This document shows, one piece after another, positions 33,045 through 43,636 of a DNA stretch of 64,000 bases. Under the pieces are notes generated by a model that was not told the origin of the DNA, did no database searches, and saw only the letters and a program-made list of their open reading frames with translations. Position numbers and translations under genes: made by a program. The stretch lies in IMG/VR virus record IMGVR_UViG_3300025874_000006, positions 62,001 to 126,000 of that record. One strand, written 5' to 3'. Positions within the stretch are counted from its first letter, which is position 1; the number at the start of each line of letters is the position of its first letter. The stretch comes from a virus.

Positions 33045-36000
33045 TTATTCCTCTAGTTGTGCAACACGGTTGCGCAATGATTGTATTTCTTTGATTAACA
33101 TTGGGACTAGCTTGCTGTAGTCCACACCCATCATCTCTTCTGAGTCTTCTGGTACTGATACAGATTCCGGTGCTACCTCAAGTAGCTCCTGTGCCACCAT
33201 TCCGTACTTCTGGTGTGACCCGTCAGCTTTCCAGTCAAATGAACGTACTTGGATAGCGTCAATGTCGTCAGAAGCAGAAGGGGCATCTACGATGTTTTCT
33301 TTGGCTCGCTCGTCAGAAGTCGTGTTAAACAAAATCTGAGAAGTTCCATGCTGAGTAATAGACCCAAGTTGAGAGGTGTTATAAGTGAAAGCCATAAAGA
33401 GGCTGCCCGACCCAGTGCCATTAGCATGACGAACATAAATATTAGAGTCAGCCGCTTGTCCAGAAAGTGATATTCCAGATTGCGCACCCGGCCCTTCTAC
33501 AGTACCGCCCACCAACAAAGCGCCTGAGTTATTAATAGTCACAGCAGTATTCCAGCTTATAGCTGAGTTTGCTGAACCTGAGGCGGCTACTTTAAACTCT
33601 TGCTTACCATCAGCAGTATGTGCAATCTGAGCGGAAGTATTGGTGTTTATACGTTTCCAAGAGCCATCATAATATGCGTTCGTATTAAACCAAGTTGAAG
33701 TTCCGCCCGATTCACCCGCAATAGAAGAACCTGTTCCTACCCGTAGAACTTTAAATACAGAAGACCACGCCTCTGGAGTTACACCAAGACCCAAGCGACC
33801 TGCGCTATCCAGCCTAGCGCGTTCTGCGCCACCAGTACTGAAGCCAAGAATGTCAGCGCCGCCGAAGAACAGACCAGTGTCGGTGTCTACATGGCTTGTA
33901 ATAGATGGGTTGCTATTTTCTCCAGCGCCTGCTATTACTTCGCCTGATAGGAAGATGTCTTTGAAGCGATACGCTGCCGCGCCTAACGATTCTGTTCCAT
34001 CACTGAGAGCAGCAGTTTCATTCGTTGGGTAGATTGCATTAGTAGTAAAATGCAGACCTGCGCCACTTGCGTCTGCCCTGTAAATGTAACTGGCTTGCAC
34101 TGCGCCTGATAGGTAGAGGTTTTTGAACCTATGACTAGAAGCTCCTAAATCAATAGCGGCATCTCTCTGTGCGCCATTGGCGGTTGCAGGATAAATACCG
34201 TCACCACCACCTGCAAAGTTTAACCCTACATCATTACTCACAATATAAAGGTTTCCTGCGGCAGCACCAATACTACCTACGGCTGCACCGTCTTTCATCC
34301 ACTCAGAAATTGTGCCGGCAGAACCTGTCCTGTTAAATGTAGTTACAACATTACCGACACGAGTTGCCTCAATCTTACCCTTGGTTCCTTCAAGTCGTAT
34401 GCCTTGCGTTCCGATATCTGTTGTAAGTTTACCCACCAACAGGTTGCCTTCGCCATCAATTCGGGCGCGTTCTGTTGCAGCACCACCAGTAGCAAACTTA
34501 ATATGGTCAACGTTTTCAGCAGACTTTGTAGAAATTAACAGGCTTCGCTCTGTGGTGTTGTAAGTAAAGCCAGCGTTGTAACTGCTATTTAAATACCATC
34601 CCCACGTTTGATCAGCAAATCCACCATCAAGGTTATAGGTGGGGTTTGTCTGCCCTGCAATACCCACGCGGCCTGCGCTGTCTATGCGCATTGCTTCTAC
34701 TGGAGAAGTAGTCCCAGCAAGCCCTTGAATTAAGTTGAAAGTCATAGCCGCGTTATTAGAACCACCATTCCAAGTACCAATGCCTTCAACATCAATAGAC
34801 CCAACAATACCCGATGAGTTTGTTGAATTGTCATCAGAGTAAAACTCAACAGAGCCTATCGTTGGGATGGTATCAATGCCTGTGGCGCTTCGTAAGCGTA
34901 GTCTAGCTCCGTCTGCATTGGACGAGTCTTTTAAATCAACTAGCCTTGCAGGCGAACTAGTACCAATACCCACGTTTTGAGATGAGTCTATCGTGATAGC
35001 TGGAGAAGCACCCGTTGCTAACTTCATAGTGTCTGTATTGTGGTCGTAGCTTACATAGCCTCTGTATCTTTCATTGCCACTTGTTCCGTCTGCAAATAAA
35101 AGATAATTGGTATCTGTTGTAGCATTTGACCTGATGGTGATACCGCCTAAGTTAACAGAAGAATGCACTACTAGCTGTGGAGAAAAGTAACTTGAAGGAC
35201 TGCTAGTGCCGATACCCACGTTGCCTGCGCTGCTCAAGGTCATCACTGTCTTATCTAAAGAGCTTGCGTTAGACAACCTAAAGTTAATGCTCTGACCAAC
35301 AACACTGTGGTCAATATAGGATGCGCCTGTTGGTTTAAAACGGATATAGTTATTGGCGTATTCAGTGTCATTAGTACCAACCTTGAGCAAGCCTGAAGTG
35401 TTTACGTCACCTGTTACGTCTAGAGATTTGTTGAGATCCCAAGTTTGGTTAGACTGGTTCCAAAGCATAGAGGCACCAGAACCGTCAACTACGATACCTG
35501 AACCACCTGATAGTGATTCTAGTTGACCATGTCCTACAGTGATGGTCTTGTCTGCAACATCTAGGTCAGTAACATTGTACTGGTTAATACCACCACTAAG
35601 ATTCAAAGAACCTGTAAGTGAAAGGTCACCTGTTATGATAGTGTCTGCGTCAACGTTGACCGCGTCAGAACTTTCTGATACACTAGGAAGACCAATGTCA
35701 CTTGGAGTAGATGCAGTAGCATCTTGACCATCTTGACCAGCAGGGCCAGTTGCACCAGTTTCGCCCTGTGGGCCTTGTGGGCCAGTAGAACCTTGTACAC
35801 CAGCAACACCGGCAGCACCAGTTTGTCCCTGAAGACCTGTTAGACCTTGTGGGCCTTGTGGGCCTTGTGGGCCAGTAGCACCAGTCGGGCCTGCTGGGAT
35901 ATTTGCGATAGAAGCGTTCAGTTCATTAACCGCTCCAATGATAGTAGTTGCGTTGGTATCAAGAGAACCCGAACCTATAGCTGTCTGTAAAGCAGTCACC

Positions 36001-36275
36001 GCAGCAGATGTGTTTGAAATTAAAGTTTGTAGGTCACCGTCTGCCGATGAAAACGCAGCAACAATTTCTTGGAGAGTATCCAGTTGTTCTGGCGAACTTC
36101 CCAATATTGCATCAATTTGTGACTGAAGACCATCAATTTCCGAAGAAGAGACCGCTTCACCAGTGACAGCAGCTACAAGAGTACCATCAGCATTAATTAC
36201 TAATTGTCCTCCTACTACGACTTCACCAGTAATGTCGACACCATTCTGTATTCTAAATTTTTTGTTAAAAGCCAT
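33045..36275 (-). CDS. Tail fibre with collagen-like segment and S74 chaperone domain
   Basis: The protein has 1,076 residues. The N-terminal attachment segment is shared with the giant fibre ([17 protein letters not shown]). A collagen-like Gly-X-Y stretch lies at about 128-185. A beta-rich shaft carries copies of V-G-I-G-T-S-S-P. The C-terminal intramolecular chaperone of the Peptidase S74 type starts near residue 987 with S-D-E-R-A-K-E-N-I and ends in a coiled coil. In this family the chaperone trimerises the fibre and cuts itself off at the Ser. It is likely a receptor-binding fibre or an alternative to the giant fibre. No exact late promoter lies directly upstream; it may depend on read-through of the terminator at 36298-36324. 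Confidence 0.87.
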   Translation of the reverse strand: MAFNKKFRIQNGVDITGEVVVGGQLVINADGTLVAAVTGEAVSSSEIDGLQSQIDAILGSSPEQLDTLQEIVAAFSSADGDLQTLISNTSAAVTALQTAIGSGSLDTNATTIIGAVNELNASIANIPAGPTGATGPQGPQGPQGLTGLQGQTGAAGVAGVQGSTGPQGPQGETGATGPAGQDGQDATASTPSDIGLPSVSESSDAVNVDADTIITGDLSLTGSLNLSGGINQYNVTDLDVADKTITVGHGQLESLSGGSGIVVDGSGASMLWNQSNQTWDLNKSLDVTGDVNTSGLLKVGTNDTEYANNYIRFKPTGASYIDHSVVGQSINFRLSNASSLDKTVMTLSSAGNVGIGTSSPSSYFSPQLVVHSSVNLGGITIRSNATTDTNYLLFADGTSGNERYRGYVSYDHNTDTMKLATGASPAITIDSSQNVGIGTSSPARLVDLKDSSNADGARLRLRSATGIDTIPTIGSVEFYSDDNSTNSSGIVGSIDVEGIGTWNGGSNNAAMTFNLIQGLAGTTSPVEAMRIDSAGRVGIAGQTNPTYNLDGGFADQTWGWYLNSSYNAGFTYNTTERSLLISTKSAENVDHIKFATGGAATERARIDGEGNLLVGKLTTDIGTQGIRLEGTKGKIEATRVGNVVTTFNRTGSAGTISEWMKDGAAVGSIGAAAGNLYIVSNDVGLNFAGGGDGIYPATANGAQRDAAIDLGASSHRFKNLYLSGAVQASYIYRADASGAGLHFTTNAIYPTNETAALSDGTESLGAAAYRFKDIFLSGEVIAGAGENSNPSITSHVDTDTGLFFGGADILGFSTGGAERARLDSAGRLGLGVTPEAWSSVFKVLRVGTGSSIAGESGGTSTWFNTNAYYDGSWKRINTNTSAQIAHTADGKQEFKVAASGSANSAISWNTAVTINNSGALLVGGTVEGPGAQSGISLSGQAADSNIYVRHANGTGSGSLFMAFTYNTSQLGSITQHGTSQILFNTTSDERAKENIVDAPSASDDIDAIQVRSFDWKADGSHQKYGMVAQELLEVAPESVSVPEDSEEMMGVDYSKLVPMLIKEIQSLRNRVAQLEE

Positions 36276-36297
36276 TTCACTTTACCTTTTAGAATGA

Positions 36298-36324
36298 ATT
36301 AAAGGGGGGTGGAAACCCACCCCC
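36298..36324 (-). terminator. Hairpin terminator after the long coiled-coil fibre gene
   Basis: On the minus strand GGGGGTGG/CCACCCCC with a GTTT loop is followed by CCTTTAATT. The short T run suggests incomplete termination, which would allow expression of the next fibre gene. Confidence 0.82.
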
Positions 36325-36340
36325 GATTTTATGGTTTATG

Positions 36341-39300
36341 TTATACGTCAACGTAAGAAGCAGATACCGATACTACTGCACCAGCAATTACCGATGTATA
36401 AGTCAATTCAACACTTGAACCATTGATTTGAACATCAGTATCACCCAACATGTTAACACCTGTGAATAGGATACCATATTCAGTGATGTATGGGTTTGTC
36501 CCGTCATGAATAACTAGACATTCGCGAGTTTCGAATTCGCCATTGCTTTCTACAGTAACAATGTACTTGGCAGAACGATATAGGGCTTTATTGAATGAAG
36601 AAACTACTGTAGCAGAAGTTCCAGCAATAATGTCATTACCCTGTTCGAATACCTTGATGTTGTCCGCAAGAGTCTCTAGACCAACAGACTTAGGATCTAG
36701 TACACCAACCGAGTTAGTAGACTGAGCGATTACAACCGCCTGTGTACCGACTGGAAGTGCAGCATTGAAGGTGATTTGTTGTGCAACAGCATCAATCGAG
36801 TAGTGAACCGATGGATCCTGAATAACACCACCAACGAATACCATTGCGTTAGCTTCTTGAGTGTGGAAGTCCAAAGCAAACATAGACTGTGCACCGTCAC
36901 CAGAGATGACCTGACGTTTTGCGTCATTGAATGCCAACTCTTTAGGGTCAACAAGTTCCATAGCAGAACCGTCAGTCTTAACACGAGCAACAAAACCGTT
37001 CTTATCTACTAGGTCTGTATCGACAACGTCTTCTAACTCAACGAACTTCTTACCAGTTGATACTGATAGAACACCAGATGCACTGTTGTAAGATACGTTA
37101 CCTTCACCGTCTACGTCTGTGACCGCGATTGAAGCACGTGCACGAGCAGGAGTGAAGTATTCGTTATCACCTTCGGAAAGGTCAGTAGTTGAGAATACAG
37201 AGATATGTTGAGCAGCAAGACCGCCATCCAATTGACCTTTGTTAACTGCATCAGAAGAGAACGTACCGTTTGCAAGACCACCGACCTTGTTACCGGACAT
37301 GTCTAGTACACCAAACATCGCATCGCCAGACTTAGAAACCTTACCGTCAATCTGAGTCTGTAGACCCGCATCGGCAGCAGCGAACTCACCACGGATCAAA
37401 CCGTCTTGGGTTGCACGAGTAGTTGCTTCTGTTACGAGGTCATCAGCGTTAGTAGCGATATCTGTTTGGTTCTGAGTGATCAGACCAGTTAGAGTACCAT
37501 CTGCACTTTGGAATGCAGAAACGATTTCAGTCAATGAATCGAGAGCAGCACTGTCAGTGTTTGAAGTGATGAAGTCAATTTGATTCTGAAGTGAACCTTC
37601 AACACCTTGCGCACGTGATGACTCATCAGAAATCGCAACAGCGTTTGCAGTGATTAGTACACCGTTTGCAGCTTCAGCAGCAGTCGCACGACCAACTTCT
37701 GTTGCTAGGTTAGTTGTTAGTACACCTTCAGCAGCAGTAGCACGAGCAACTTCAGCATCCATTTGTGATTGCAAGTTTGCATCACCAGCGATACGAGAAT
37801 TGTCACCAGACTTGATTGCAGCGTCTAACTTCCTGTCTGCATCTGTTAGAGATGTAGCTAGGTCAATATAGTTAGTAGTTCCACTATCTGGAGAAGCGTA
37901 AGTACCGTCAGCATTTAGACCAGCAGCAGTTTGTGTTGCAGTCATTTCTGTTTCAAGTACAGTAGCACGAGAATCAAGAGCGTTATCAGCAACTTGACGT
38001 GTGTTTGCTTCTGTAGAAATCTTACCGTCTAGTACGTTATCTGCATTGTCACGTAGAGTTGCTTCGTTAGCAACGATACCGTCTGCATAAATCTTAGCAG
38101 TAGCCTCAGCATCATCTGCTTCTGATTCCGCATAAGACTTAGCAGATGCAAGAACAGCAGCGTCACGAGCAATGTAGTCCGCTTGGTCAGTTACACGATG
38201 TGCAGCTAGGTCAGAACGGATTAGTGAATCAGCGGCAGTTCGGTCAAGAATTTCTGTAGCAAGTGCGTCACTGTCAGCATCAGCACGAGCAACAGCAGAT
38301 GCAAGTCCGGAAGTGTTAGTAGAAGTTTCAGAGTGAAGTTCATCGATTGCACCAGTGATAGACTGAGCAGTAGTATCAAATACACCGTCACCTAACTTAG
38401 TTTCTAGAGCGTCAATGTCTGCTTCGTTAACAGTTAGACGACCACCTTGTAGTGTCTGTTCTGTTTCAAGAGCAGTAGCACGAGTTTCTAGACCAGTAGC
38501 ACGACCTTCAACATTGTCCATCTCAACTTGTAGAGTAGCAACTTTACCAGTTTCTGCATCTAGTTGAGTGTGGAGTTCGTTTACAGCTGTAGTAACATCA
38601 GTAGCAACAGTTGCAAGAGTTGAAGAACCCATCTGAGTTTGTAGAGTATCAACATGACCTTCTTCTGTAGAAACACGTGATTCTAGTGAAGTTGCACGAC
38701 CTTCTACTGCGTCCATTTCAGACTGTAGAGTGTCTACATTTGCTTCTTCTGTAGTAACACGAGCAGCAAGAGCGGCAAGAGCAAGAACATCTGCGTCAAT
38801 CTCACCATGCAATTCATTGATTGCAGCTGATAGATCAGATGCTACAGTTACTAGGGTTGCAGTACCTTGCTTAGTTTCTAGTGCATCGATGTCTGTTTCA
38901 TTAACAGTTAGACGACCTGATTGTGCAAGTTGTTCTGTTTCAAGAGCAGTAGCACGACCTTCGACTAGAGTTGCACGAGATTCTACGTCAGTTGCACGTA
39001 CTTCTAGTGCATCAATGTCTGTTTCGTTAACAGTTAGACGACCAGAGTTTGCAGTAATGATGTTTTGAATGTCTGAGTCAGCATCTTCGAACGCAGCAAC
39101 GATTTCTTGAAGTGTATCAAGAGTCTCTGGAGAAGTACCGATGATTGCATCAACACGACCAGTTACACTGTCAACGTCTGTACGTAGACCAGCTTCAACA
39201 CCAGTTGCACGAATTACTTCAGCAGTAATCTGTGATTGGTTGTCTGCATGGTCAGCAGCTTGTAGAGTTTGTAGAGCAAGAATCTCACCGTCATTTGCGG

Positions 39301-41815
39301 TGATTTGTGCTTGGTTTGAATCAACGTCTACACGTAGACCCGCTTCAACACCAGTTGCACGAATTACTTCAGCACCGATTGCTAGTTCGTTAACTACTTC
39401 AGCAGCTTTAGCACGTGTAACTTCAGCAGTGATTTGTGCTTGGTTATCATCATGGTCAGATGACTGAAGAGTTGCAAGAGCAAGAATATCAGAATCGTTT
39501 GAAGTGATTTGTGCTTGGTTTGAATCAACGTCTGTACGTAGACCAGCTTCGATACCAGTTGCACGAGTGATTTCTGAAGTGATTTGAACCTGTAGGTCTG
39601 AGTCAGCATCTTGGAAATCTGTGATAGCACCATCTACACGTAGGTCTAATGCAGCTTCTGCCGCTAGAGCACGTGCTCGTTCAGTGTTAATCGCACCTTG
39701 GTTAGCTGAGATGTTTACAGTATTAGTGTTAACGTCTGTACGTAGACCAGCTTCAATCGCTTCTGCACGTTGACGTTCTGTAACAACAGCAGTAGCATTA
39801 ATAGCTTCCGCAGCAGTAGCACGAGCAACTTCAGTAGTGATTTGTGACTGTAGACCAGAATCACCAGCAATACGACTAGCAATTTCAGAAGTGATTTGAC
39901 CTTGTAGGTCTGAATCGCCACCAGCGCGAGCAACTTCTTCTGCACGTAGGTCGATTTCATTCTGTGCAGCAAGAGCTTCAACAGAATCCATATCGCCTTC
40001 TAGTACTGTAGTACGTAGAGATAGTGCATTGTCAGCAGCCAAACGAGTTGCTGCTTCAGCAGAAACCTGTGCGTCTGTGTATGCAGTTGCCTGTGTTTTA
40101 GCAGTTGCGATACGAGCAGTAACAGTGTTACCAACAGTGCCGTCTACAGATGCGTCACCGATAAGTGCAGCGTCTTGTGCGTCAGCATGTGCCTGTGCAG
40201 CTGCCTGATGTGAATCTGCCTCTGCGTCAGTGTACGACTTAGCAGATGCAAGTGTTGCAGCGTCAGCAACAATTCGAGCAGCTTCTTCAGCAGTAATCTG
40301 TGATTGTAGACCAGTGTCCGCAATTGCACGAGTTGATGCTTCAGTGTCGATGTTAGTTTGTAGAATACCTTCAGCAGCTTCTGCACGTGCTTTCTCAGTA
40401 GAGATTGCAGTAGTGTTAGAAGAAACAAGAGCAGACATATCGCTATCAGCATTTTGGAATGCAGAAACGATTTCTGTCAGTGAGTCTAGTGCAGCTGAGT
40501 CAGTGTTTGAAGTGATGAAGTTGATTTGAGTCTGCAAATCAGCATCTTGTGCAATACGAGCACTTTGTTCAGCAACGATTGCGGCAGTGTTAGCGTCTTC
40601 AGCAGCAGTAGCACGAGCTTCTTCCGCATCAAGTTCAGTCTGTAACGCAAGGTCACCAGCGACTCGTTCGAGTTCTTCAACAGTTAGTTCTGCTTCTGCT
40701 TTAGCAATTGCTTCTGCTTTTGCAGTTGCAATGCGGTCAGTAACAGTATTGTTTGCAGTACCATCAACAGTATCGTCACCGATGAGTAGGTCATCATGCG
40801 CCTTTGCAGATACTAGAGTTGCAGCATCTCCAGAAATGATGTCAGCGCCTAAATCAATACGAACCTGAGTATCGGCAATAGCACGTGCGTTAATTTCGTC
40901 TTGTAGGTTTTGTGCGTTTGCAGCTTCTGCACCAGTAGCACGAGCAACTTCGTCTGCAAGATCCTGAGTAAGGACACCTTCAGCAGCAGTAGCACGAGCA
41001 ACTTCAGAAGTAATCTGAGACTGGAGTGATATAGATGTTGCTTCTTCAGTTGTTAGACGTGCAGATAGTGCATCGTCAGCTGAAATACGTGCAGTCTGTT
41101 CAGCAGTAACCAATGAAGTGATTGCAACTTCAGCAGCAGTAGCACGAGCAGTCTCAACAGAAATCGCAGTTGCGTTTTCAGTTTCTTTGTTGATTGCACG
41201 AGAAACTTCCGAAGTAATTGCAGCAGAGTTAGCAATGATTGAAGCAGATAGTACGTCATCCGCGTCTTCGAACGCTTTGATTACTTCTACGAACGAATCG
41301 ATTGCAGCTGAATCAGTGTTGCTTAGGATGTCATCGATACGACCAGAAAGGGCTGTATCAGCAGACTGAGATGAAGCTTCAATTGAATCTTCCCGAGCTT
41401 TCGCACGAGTTTCTTCAGCAGTGATGTTTGATTGTAGTGTAATATCTGCTTGTGCACGTGTTGATGCTTCAGCAGCAATATTAGACTGTAGTAGTTGTTC
41501 TGCAACTGTCGCACGACTTGTTTCTACCGCTACCGCGTCTGCGATATCTTGAGCAACAGCAGCCTGAGCGCGAGCAGGTGTAAAGTATTGATTGTCACCT
41601 TCTTGCAAATCATCTGTTGAGAATGAAGAGAAGAACGCGTCTGCTGTAATTTTCTTTAATGAGTCAGAACCGACATCATAAAGAAGAGTAAAACAGTCCG
41701 CTGGGTTGATCATACCTGTAAGGGTTGATTGTCCCTGTACTGCACTTTCGTCAAGTTTGGTATTGATTACCGCCTTATCAGCTAGTGCTGGGGATTTAAT
41801 CTGCCTAAATGCCAT
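36341..41815 (-). CDS. Very long coiled-coil tail fibre
   Basis: The 1,824-residue protein is almost entirely Ala/Glu/Asp/Thr-rich helical repeat (for example A-R-A-T-A-A-E and L-Q-S-Q-I-T) and predicts an extended trimeric rod. N-terminal M-A-F-R-Q-I-K-S-P-A-L-A-D-K-A-V and D-L-Q-E-G-D-N-Q-Y-F-T-P-A-R are common in marine phage fibres. The module S-N-T-D-S-A-A-L-D-S-L-T-E-I-V recurs at about 165, 435, 895 and 1,418. A beta-rich C-terminal part begins near 1,600 (D-G-A-Q-S-M-F-A-L-D-F-H) and ends in V-S-V-S-A-S-Y-V-D-V. It could be a long tail fibre shaft or whisker-like fibre. It is probably transcribed from the late promoter at 42279 together with the small gene upstream. Confidence 0.8.
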   Translation of the reverse strand: MAFRQIKSPALADKAVINTKLDESAVQGQSTLTGMINPADCFTLLYDVGSDSLKKITADAFFSSFSTDDLQEGDNQYFTPARAQAAVAQDIADAVAVETSRATVAEQLLQSNIAAEASTRAQADITLQSNITAEETRAKAREDSIEASSQSADTALSGRIDDILSNTDSAAIDSFVEVIKAFEDADDVLSASIIANSAAITSEVSRAINKETENATAISVETARATAAEVAITSLVTAEQTARISADDALSARLTTEEATSISLQSQITSEVARATAAEGVLTQDLADEVARATGAEAANAQNLQDEINARAIADTQVRIDLGADIISGDAATLVSAKAHDDLLIGDDTVDGTANNTVTDRIATAKAEAIAKAEAELTVEELERVAGDLALQTELDAEEARATAAEDANTAAIVAEQSARIAQDADLQTQINFITSNTDSAALDSLTEIVSAFQNADSDMSALVSSNTTAISTEKARAEAAEGILQTNIDTEASTRAIADTGLQSQITAEEAARIVADAATLASAKSYTDAEADSHQAAAQAHADAQDAALIGDASVDGTVGNTVTARIATAKTQATAYTDAQVSAEAATRLAADNALSLRTTVLEGDMDSVEALAAQNEIDLRAEEVARAGGDSDLQGQITSEIASRIAGDSGLQSQITTEVARATAAEAINATAVVTERQRAEAIEAGLRTDVNTNTVNISANQGAINTERARALAAEAALDLRVDGAITDFQDADSDLQVQITSEITRATGIEAGLRTDVDSNQAQITSNDSDILALATLQSSDHDDNQAQITAEVTRAKAAEVVNELAIGAEVIRATGVEAGLRVDVDSNQAQITANDGEILALQTLQAADHADNQSQITAEVIRATGVEAGLRTDVDSVTGRVDAIIGTSPETLDTLQEIVAAFEDADSDIQNIITANSGRLTVNETDIDALEVRATDVESRATLVEGRATALETEQLAQSGRLTVNETDIDALETKQGTATLVTVASDLSAAINELHGEIDADVLALAALAARVTTEEANVDTLQSEMDAVEGRATSLESRVSTEEGHVDTLQTQMGSSTLATVATDVTTAVNELHTQLDAETGKVATLQVEMDNVEGRATGLETRATALETEQTLQGGRLTVNEADIDALETKLGDGVFDTTAQSITGAIDELHSETSTNTSGLASAVARADADSDALATEILDRTAADSLIRSDLAAHRVTDQADYIARDAAVLASAKSYAESEADDAEATAKIYADGIVANEATLRDNADNVLDGKISTEANTRQVADNALDSRATVLETEMTATQTAAGLNADGTYASPDSGTTNYIDLATSLTDADRKLDAAIKSGDNSRIAGDANLQSQMDAEVARATAAEGVLTTNLATEVGRATAAEAANGVLITANAVAISDESSRAQGVEGSLQNQIDFITSNTDSAALDSLTEIVSAFQSADGTLTGLITQNQTDIATNADDLVTEATTRATQDGLIRGEFAAADAGLQTQIDGKVSKSGDAMFGVLDMSGNKVGGLANGTFSSDAVNKGQLDGGLAAQHISVFSTTDLSEGDNEYFTPARARASIAVTDVDGEGNVSYNSASGVLSVSTGKKFVELEDVVDTDLVDKNGFVARVKTDGSAMELVDPKELAFNDAKRQVISGDGAQSMFALDFHTQEANAMVFVGGVIQDPSVHYSIDAVAQQITFNAALPVGTQAVVIAQSTNSVGVLDPKSVGLETLADNIKVFEQGNDIIAGTSATVVSSFNKALYRSAKYIVTVESNGEFETRECLVIHDGTNPYITEYGILFTGVNMLGDTDVQINGSSVELTYTSVIAGAVVSVSASYVDV

Positions 41816-41881
41816 TAGGTTATCTCCTAGGATTGAGTTTTATTGGTTTTTTTGTTATATAATTAAACGTTTAATAATATA

Positions 41882-42241
41882 CTAACGAAATTTGATATAG
41901 ATGTCCGTTCCGAATGGAGGGATTTCAAAGAACTGTATAGTGTTGTCGATGGTTTCATAGATTTCTTCGGGATGTTGAAGAACATCGTTCACCCATACGT
42001 CAATCAAATCATCACGGGAGGGTGTCCCGTTCAACGTGAATAGTGCAGTATCGCCCTGAGCAGTGATCGATTGTGCTTCTGGGATCACTGTACGTCCAGA
42101 GGTCGATGATGATGTACCTTCAATAAGGTCAAACAAAATTGTTTCTTGGCCAGGAGTTGCAGTAACCTCTTGTTCCTTAGACTTCGCTAAGTTAAACAAA
42201 CTTTCTGCAAGTACCCGATTAAAAGATTTATTATTGATCAT
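41882..42241 (-). CDS. Small fibre-associated virion protein, unknown
   Basis: The 119-residue protein has a helical N-terminus (N-K-S-F-N-R-V-L-A-E-S-L-F-N-L-A-K-S) and a beta-rich second half (F-T-L-N-G-T-P-S-R-D-D-L-I-D-V-W-V-N-D-V-L). The second half resembles the F-x-L-x-x-x-P-x-x-x-x-V-V-x-V-N-G-V repeats of phage fibre and tail proteins. It lies directly before the long coiled-coil fibre and after a late promoter, so a connector or fibre-base role is likely but not shown. Confidence 0.6.
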   Translation of the reverse strand: MINNKSFNRVLAESLFNLAKSKEQEVTATPGQETILFDLIEGTSSSTSGRTVIPEAQSITAQGDTALFTLNGTPSRDDLIDVWVNDVLQHPEEIYETIDNTIQFFEIPPFGTDIYIKFR

Positions 42242-42278
42242 ATTGATGGAGTTCTATAGGGTGGTTAATATACCTTTC

Positions 42279-42286
42279 TATTTATA
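42279..42286 (-). promoter_or_regulatory. T4-type late promoter, part of a palindrome
   Basis: Exact TATAAATA on the minus strand. The surrounding TATTTATAAATA is a palindrome, so the plus strand also carries TATAAATA (42283-42290). Only the minus direction has genes downstream. Confidence 0.84.
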
Positions 42287-42322
42287 AATAAAAAGAACCT
42301 GACTCGAAAATTAATTTTATAT

Positions 42323-43195
42323 CTATTGTAACAAAGCTTTGATTTCTTGAACATCACTGTCCAAAGAATCAATTCTTGCATTAATTAAATCAATATCAGA
42401 TTGAGTAACTATAGTTTCATCGTTTAAAGTGTAGTGTCCAAGAAGTTGAACACCGGATTCCTCAAGCACAAATCTATCATCATTGAGGTATTGTATCTTA
42501 AATCGACTATCATTGAAACCCATATGTTTAATGATAGTGTCGACACTGTTATGATAGAATCGAGTTTCTTCGTTTGTCCCTACCGAGAATGAAAAGTGGT
42601 CATCCAAGATAAGGTCATTACCGAGCGAAACTCCGGTTGAGTTGTAGGCGGCAACCTGAATAACCTGTTCTTCGCTTACAATGTGGGTTAGGGATATACT
42701 ATCCCCAGTATCCGCAACGTAGTCTATTCCTGGCTGGAGTAAGACACCGTTAAGGTATATTTGAATTCTTGAGGCGGTAGTTGAGTCTGGGTCGTACTGT
42801 AGTACATTACCTACGTCATCTGCCCCTGTTACTATTTCTAGTGTACCGTCCGAAGTATAGATGTAAGAGTTGAATGTGGTGGTAGCAGAGAGGTTGTCTG
42901 TTCCAGTACCAATCTCAACGATTGTTTGGATTCCCCCGTCATACTCTCTTTTTATATAGAGTTTACCATCTTGAGTGTTGATACCAATCTCACCAAGTTT
43001 CAACTCATCAATCGCTGGGATGTCACCGAGACCATCAAAAGTCTTGATGTTGCCTCGACCTCCGGATATTACACTACTAATAGGTCTCCCAAGAGTGACC
43101 CGTCTTACTTTAGTCGTACCGCTACCAACCCCACTAATTCTTTTAACTAGGGTTTCGCTTTCTGGGCCTGAGGTGGACACCTTCCTTATAGGCAT
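42323..43195 (-). CDS. Tail fibre/virion structural protein with coiled-coil end
   Basis: The 290-residue protein contains E-L-K-L-G-E-I-G-I-N-T-Q-D-G-K-L-Y-I-K, the widespread fibre motif (L-x-x-G-E-I-A-I-N-T-x-D-G-K-L-Y). A beta-rich middle has I-Y-L-N-G-V-L-L-Q-P-G-I-D-Y, another tail-protein motif. A C-terminal helix (I-N-A-R-I-D-S-L-D-S-D-V-Q-E-I-K) is suited to trimerisation. It is probably a short fibre or fibre segment. It starts 7 bases after the upstream structural gene, in the same late unit. Confidence 0.7.
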   Translation of the reverse strand: MPIRKVSTSGPESETLVKRISGVGSGTTKVRRVTLGRPISSVISGGRGNIKTFDGLGDIPAIDELKLGEIGINTQDGKLYIKREYDGGIQTIVEIGTGTDNLSATTTFNSYIYTSDGTLEIVTGADDVGNVLQYDPDSTTASRIQIYLNGVLLQPGIDYVADTGDSISLTHIVSEEQVIQVAAYNSTGVSLGNDLILDDHFSFSVGTNEETRFYHNSVDTIIKHMGFNDSRFKIQYLNDDRFVLEESGVQLLGHYTLNDETIVTQSDIDLINARIDSLDSDVQEIKALLQ

Positions 43196-43202
43196 GGTAT
43201 TA

Positions 43203-43559
43203 TTACCTTGTTACCGAAGGATTAACTTTTATTTTACCTTCCAACACTCTTTCTATAATAGTGTTGCCTTCTCCATCGACATAACTTATCTCGACATCAT
43301 AGACATATCTACCACGAGCAGATAGTAAATCGGTTTGGAGGTTAGATAGGGATATAGTAACGACACCACTTGTTGAGGGTTCTGCTACGATAGCAGTGAA
43401 ATCAACAGTATTGTCGGCAGTGCTTTTGAAGGTTTTCTTCATTTTAGCAGCAACCGAATACCCAGTGAGGTCTTTTGTTGATTCGTCAGGGTCTACTAGT
43501 TCTATTTGCAAAGCAAAATCAGAACCCTGATCGATTGTGAAATCTTCGTAAGTCGCCAT
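43203..43559 (-). CDS. Small virion protein, BppU-like Ig-fold pattern
   Basis: The 118-residue beta-rich protein starts Y-E-D-F-T-I-D-Q-G-S-D-F-A-L-Q-I and has D-L-T-G-Y-S-V-A-A-K-M-K-K. The Q-G-x-D-F/D-L-T-G-Y layout is common in small baseplate or fibre-base proteins of marine phages and resembles the N-terminal domain of BppU-type proteins. The end E-G-K-I-K-V-N-P-S-V-T-R is typical. It is likely an adaptor between baseplate and fibre. A late promoter lies 41 bases upstream. Confidence 0.65.
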   Translation of the reverse strand: MATYEDFTIDQGSDFALQIELVDPDESTKDLTGYSVAAKMKKTFKSTADNTVDFTAIVAEPSTSGVVTISLSNLQTDLLSARGRYVYDVEISYVDGEGNTIIERVLEGKIKVNPSVTR

Positions 43560-43599
43560 ATTCTTCAGAACCTTAAACCGTTTATAAATTGTCTTCCTA

Positions 43600-43607
43600 T
43601 ATTTATA
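43600..43607 (-). promoter_or_regulatory. T4-type late promoter before the 43559-42323 pair
   Basis: Exact TATAAATA on the minus strand in the gap after the oxygenase-like gene. Confidence 0.86.
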
Positions 43608-43636
43608 ACAGTTTAAGGCTTGAAGATAATGATATT

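Noticed and set aside
38730-40868. Plus-strand open frames in the coiled-coil fibre gene
   Set aside because: Low-complexity Ala/Ser/Val translations mirror the repetitive Ala/Glu/Thr gene on the other strand; no start signals or promoters.
41862-41875. 14-bp AT-rich palindrome ATTAAACGTTTAAT as a terminator
   Set aside because: The stem is weak (one C-G step) and is not directly followed by a T run. Kept only as a sequence curiosity.
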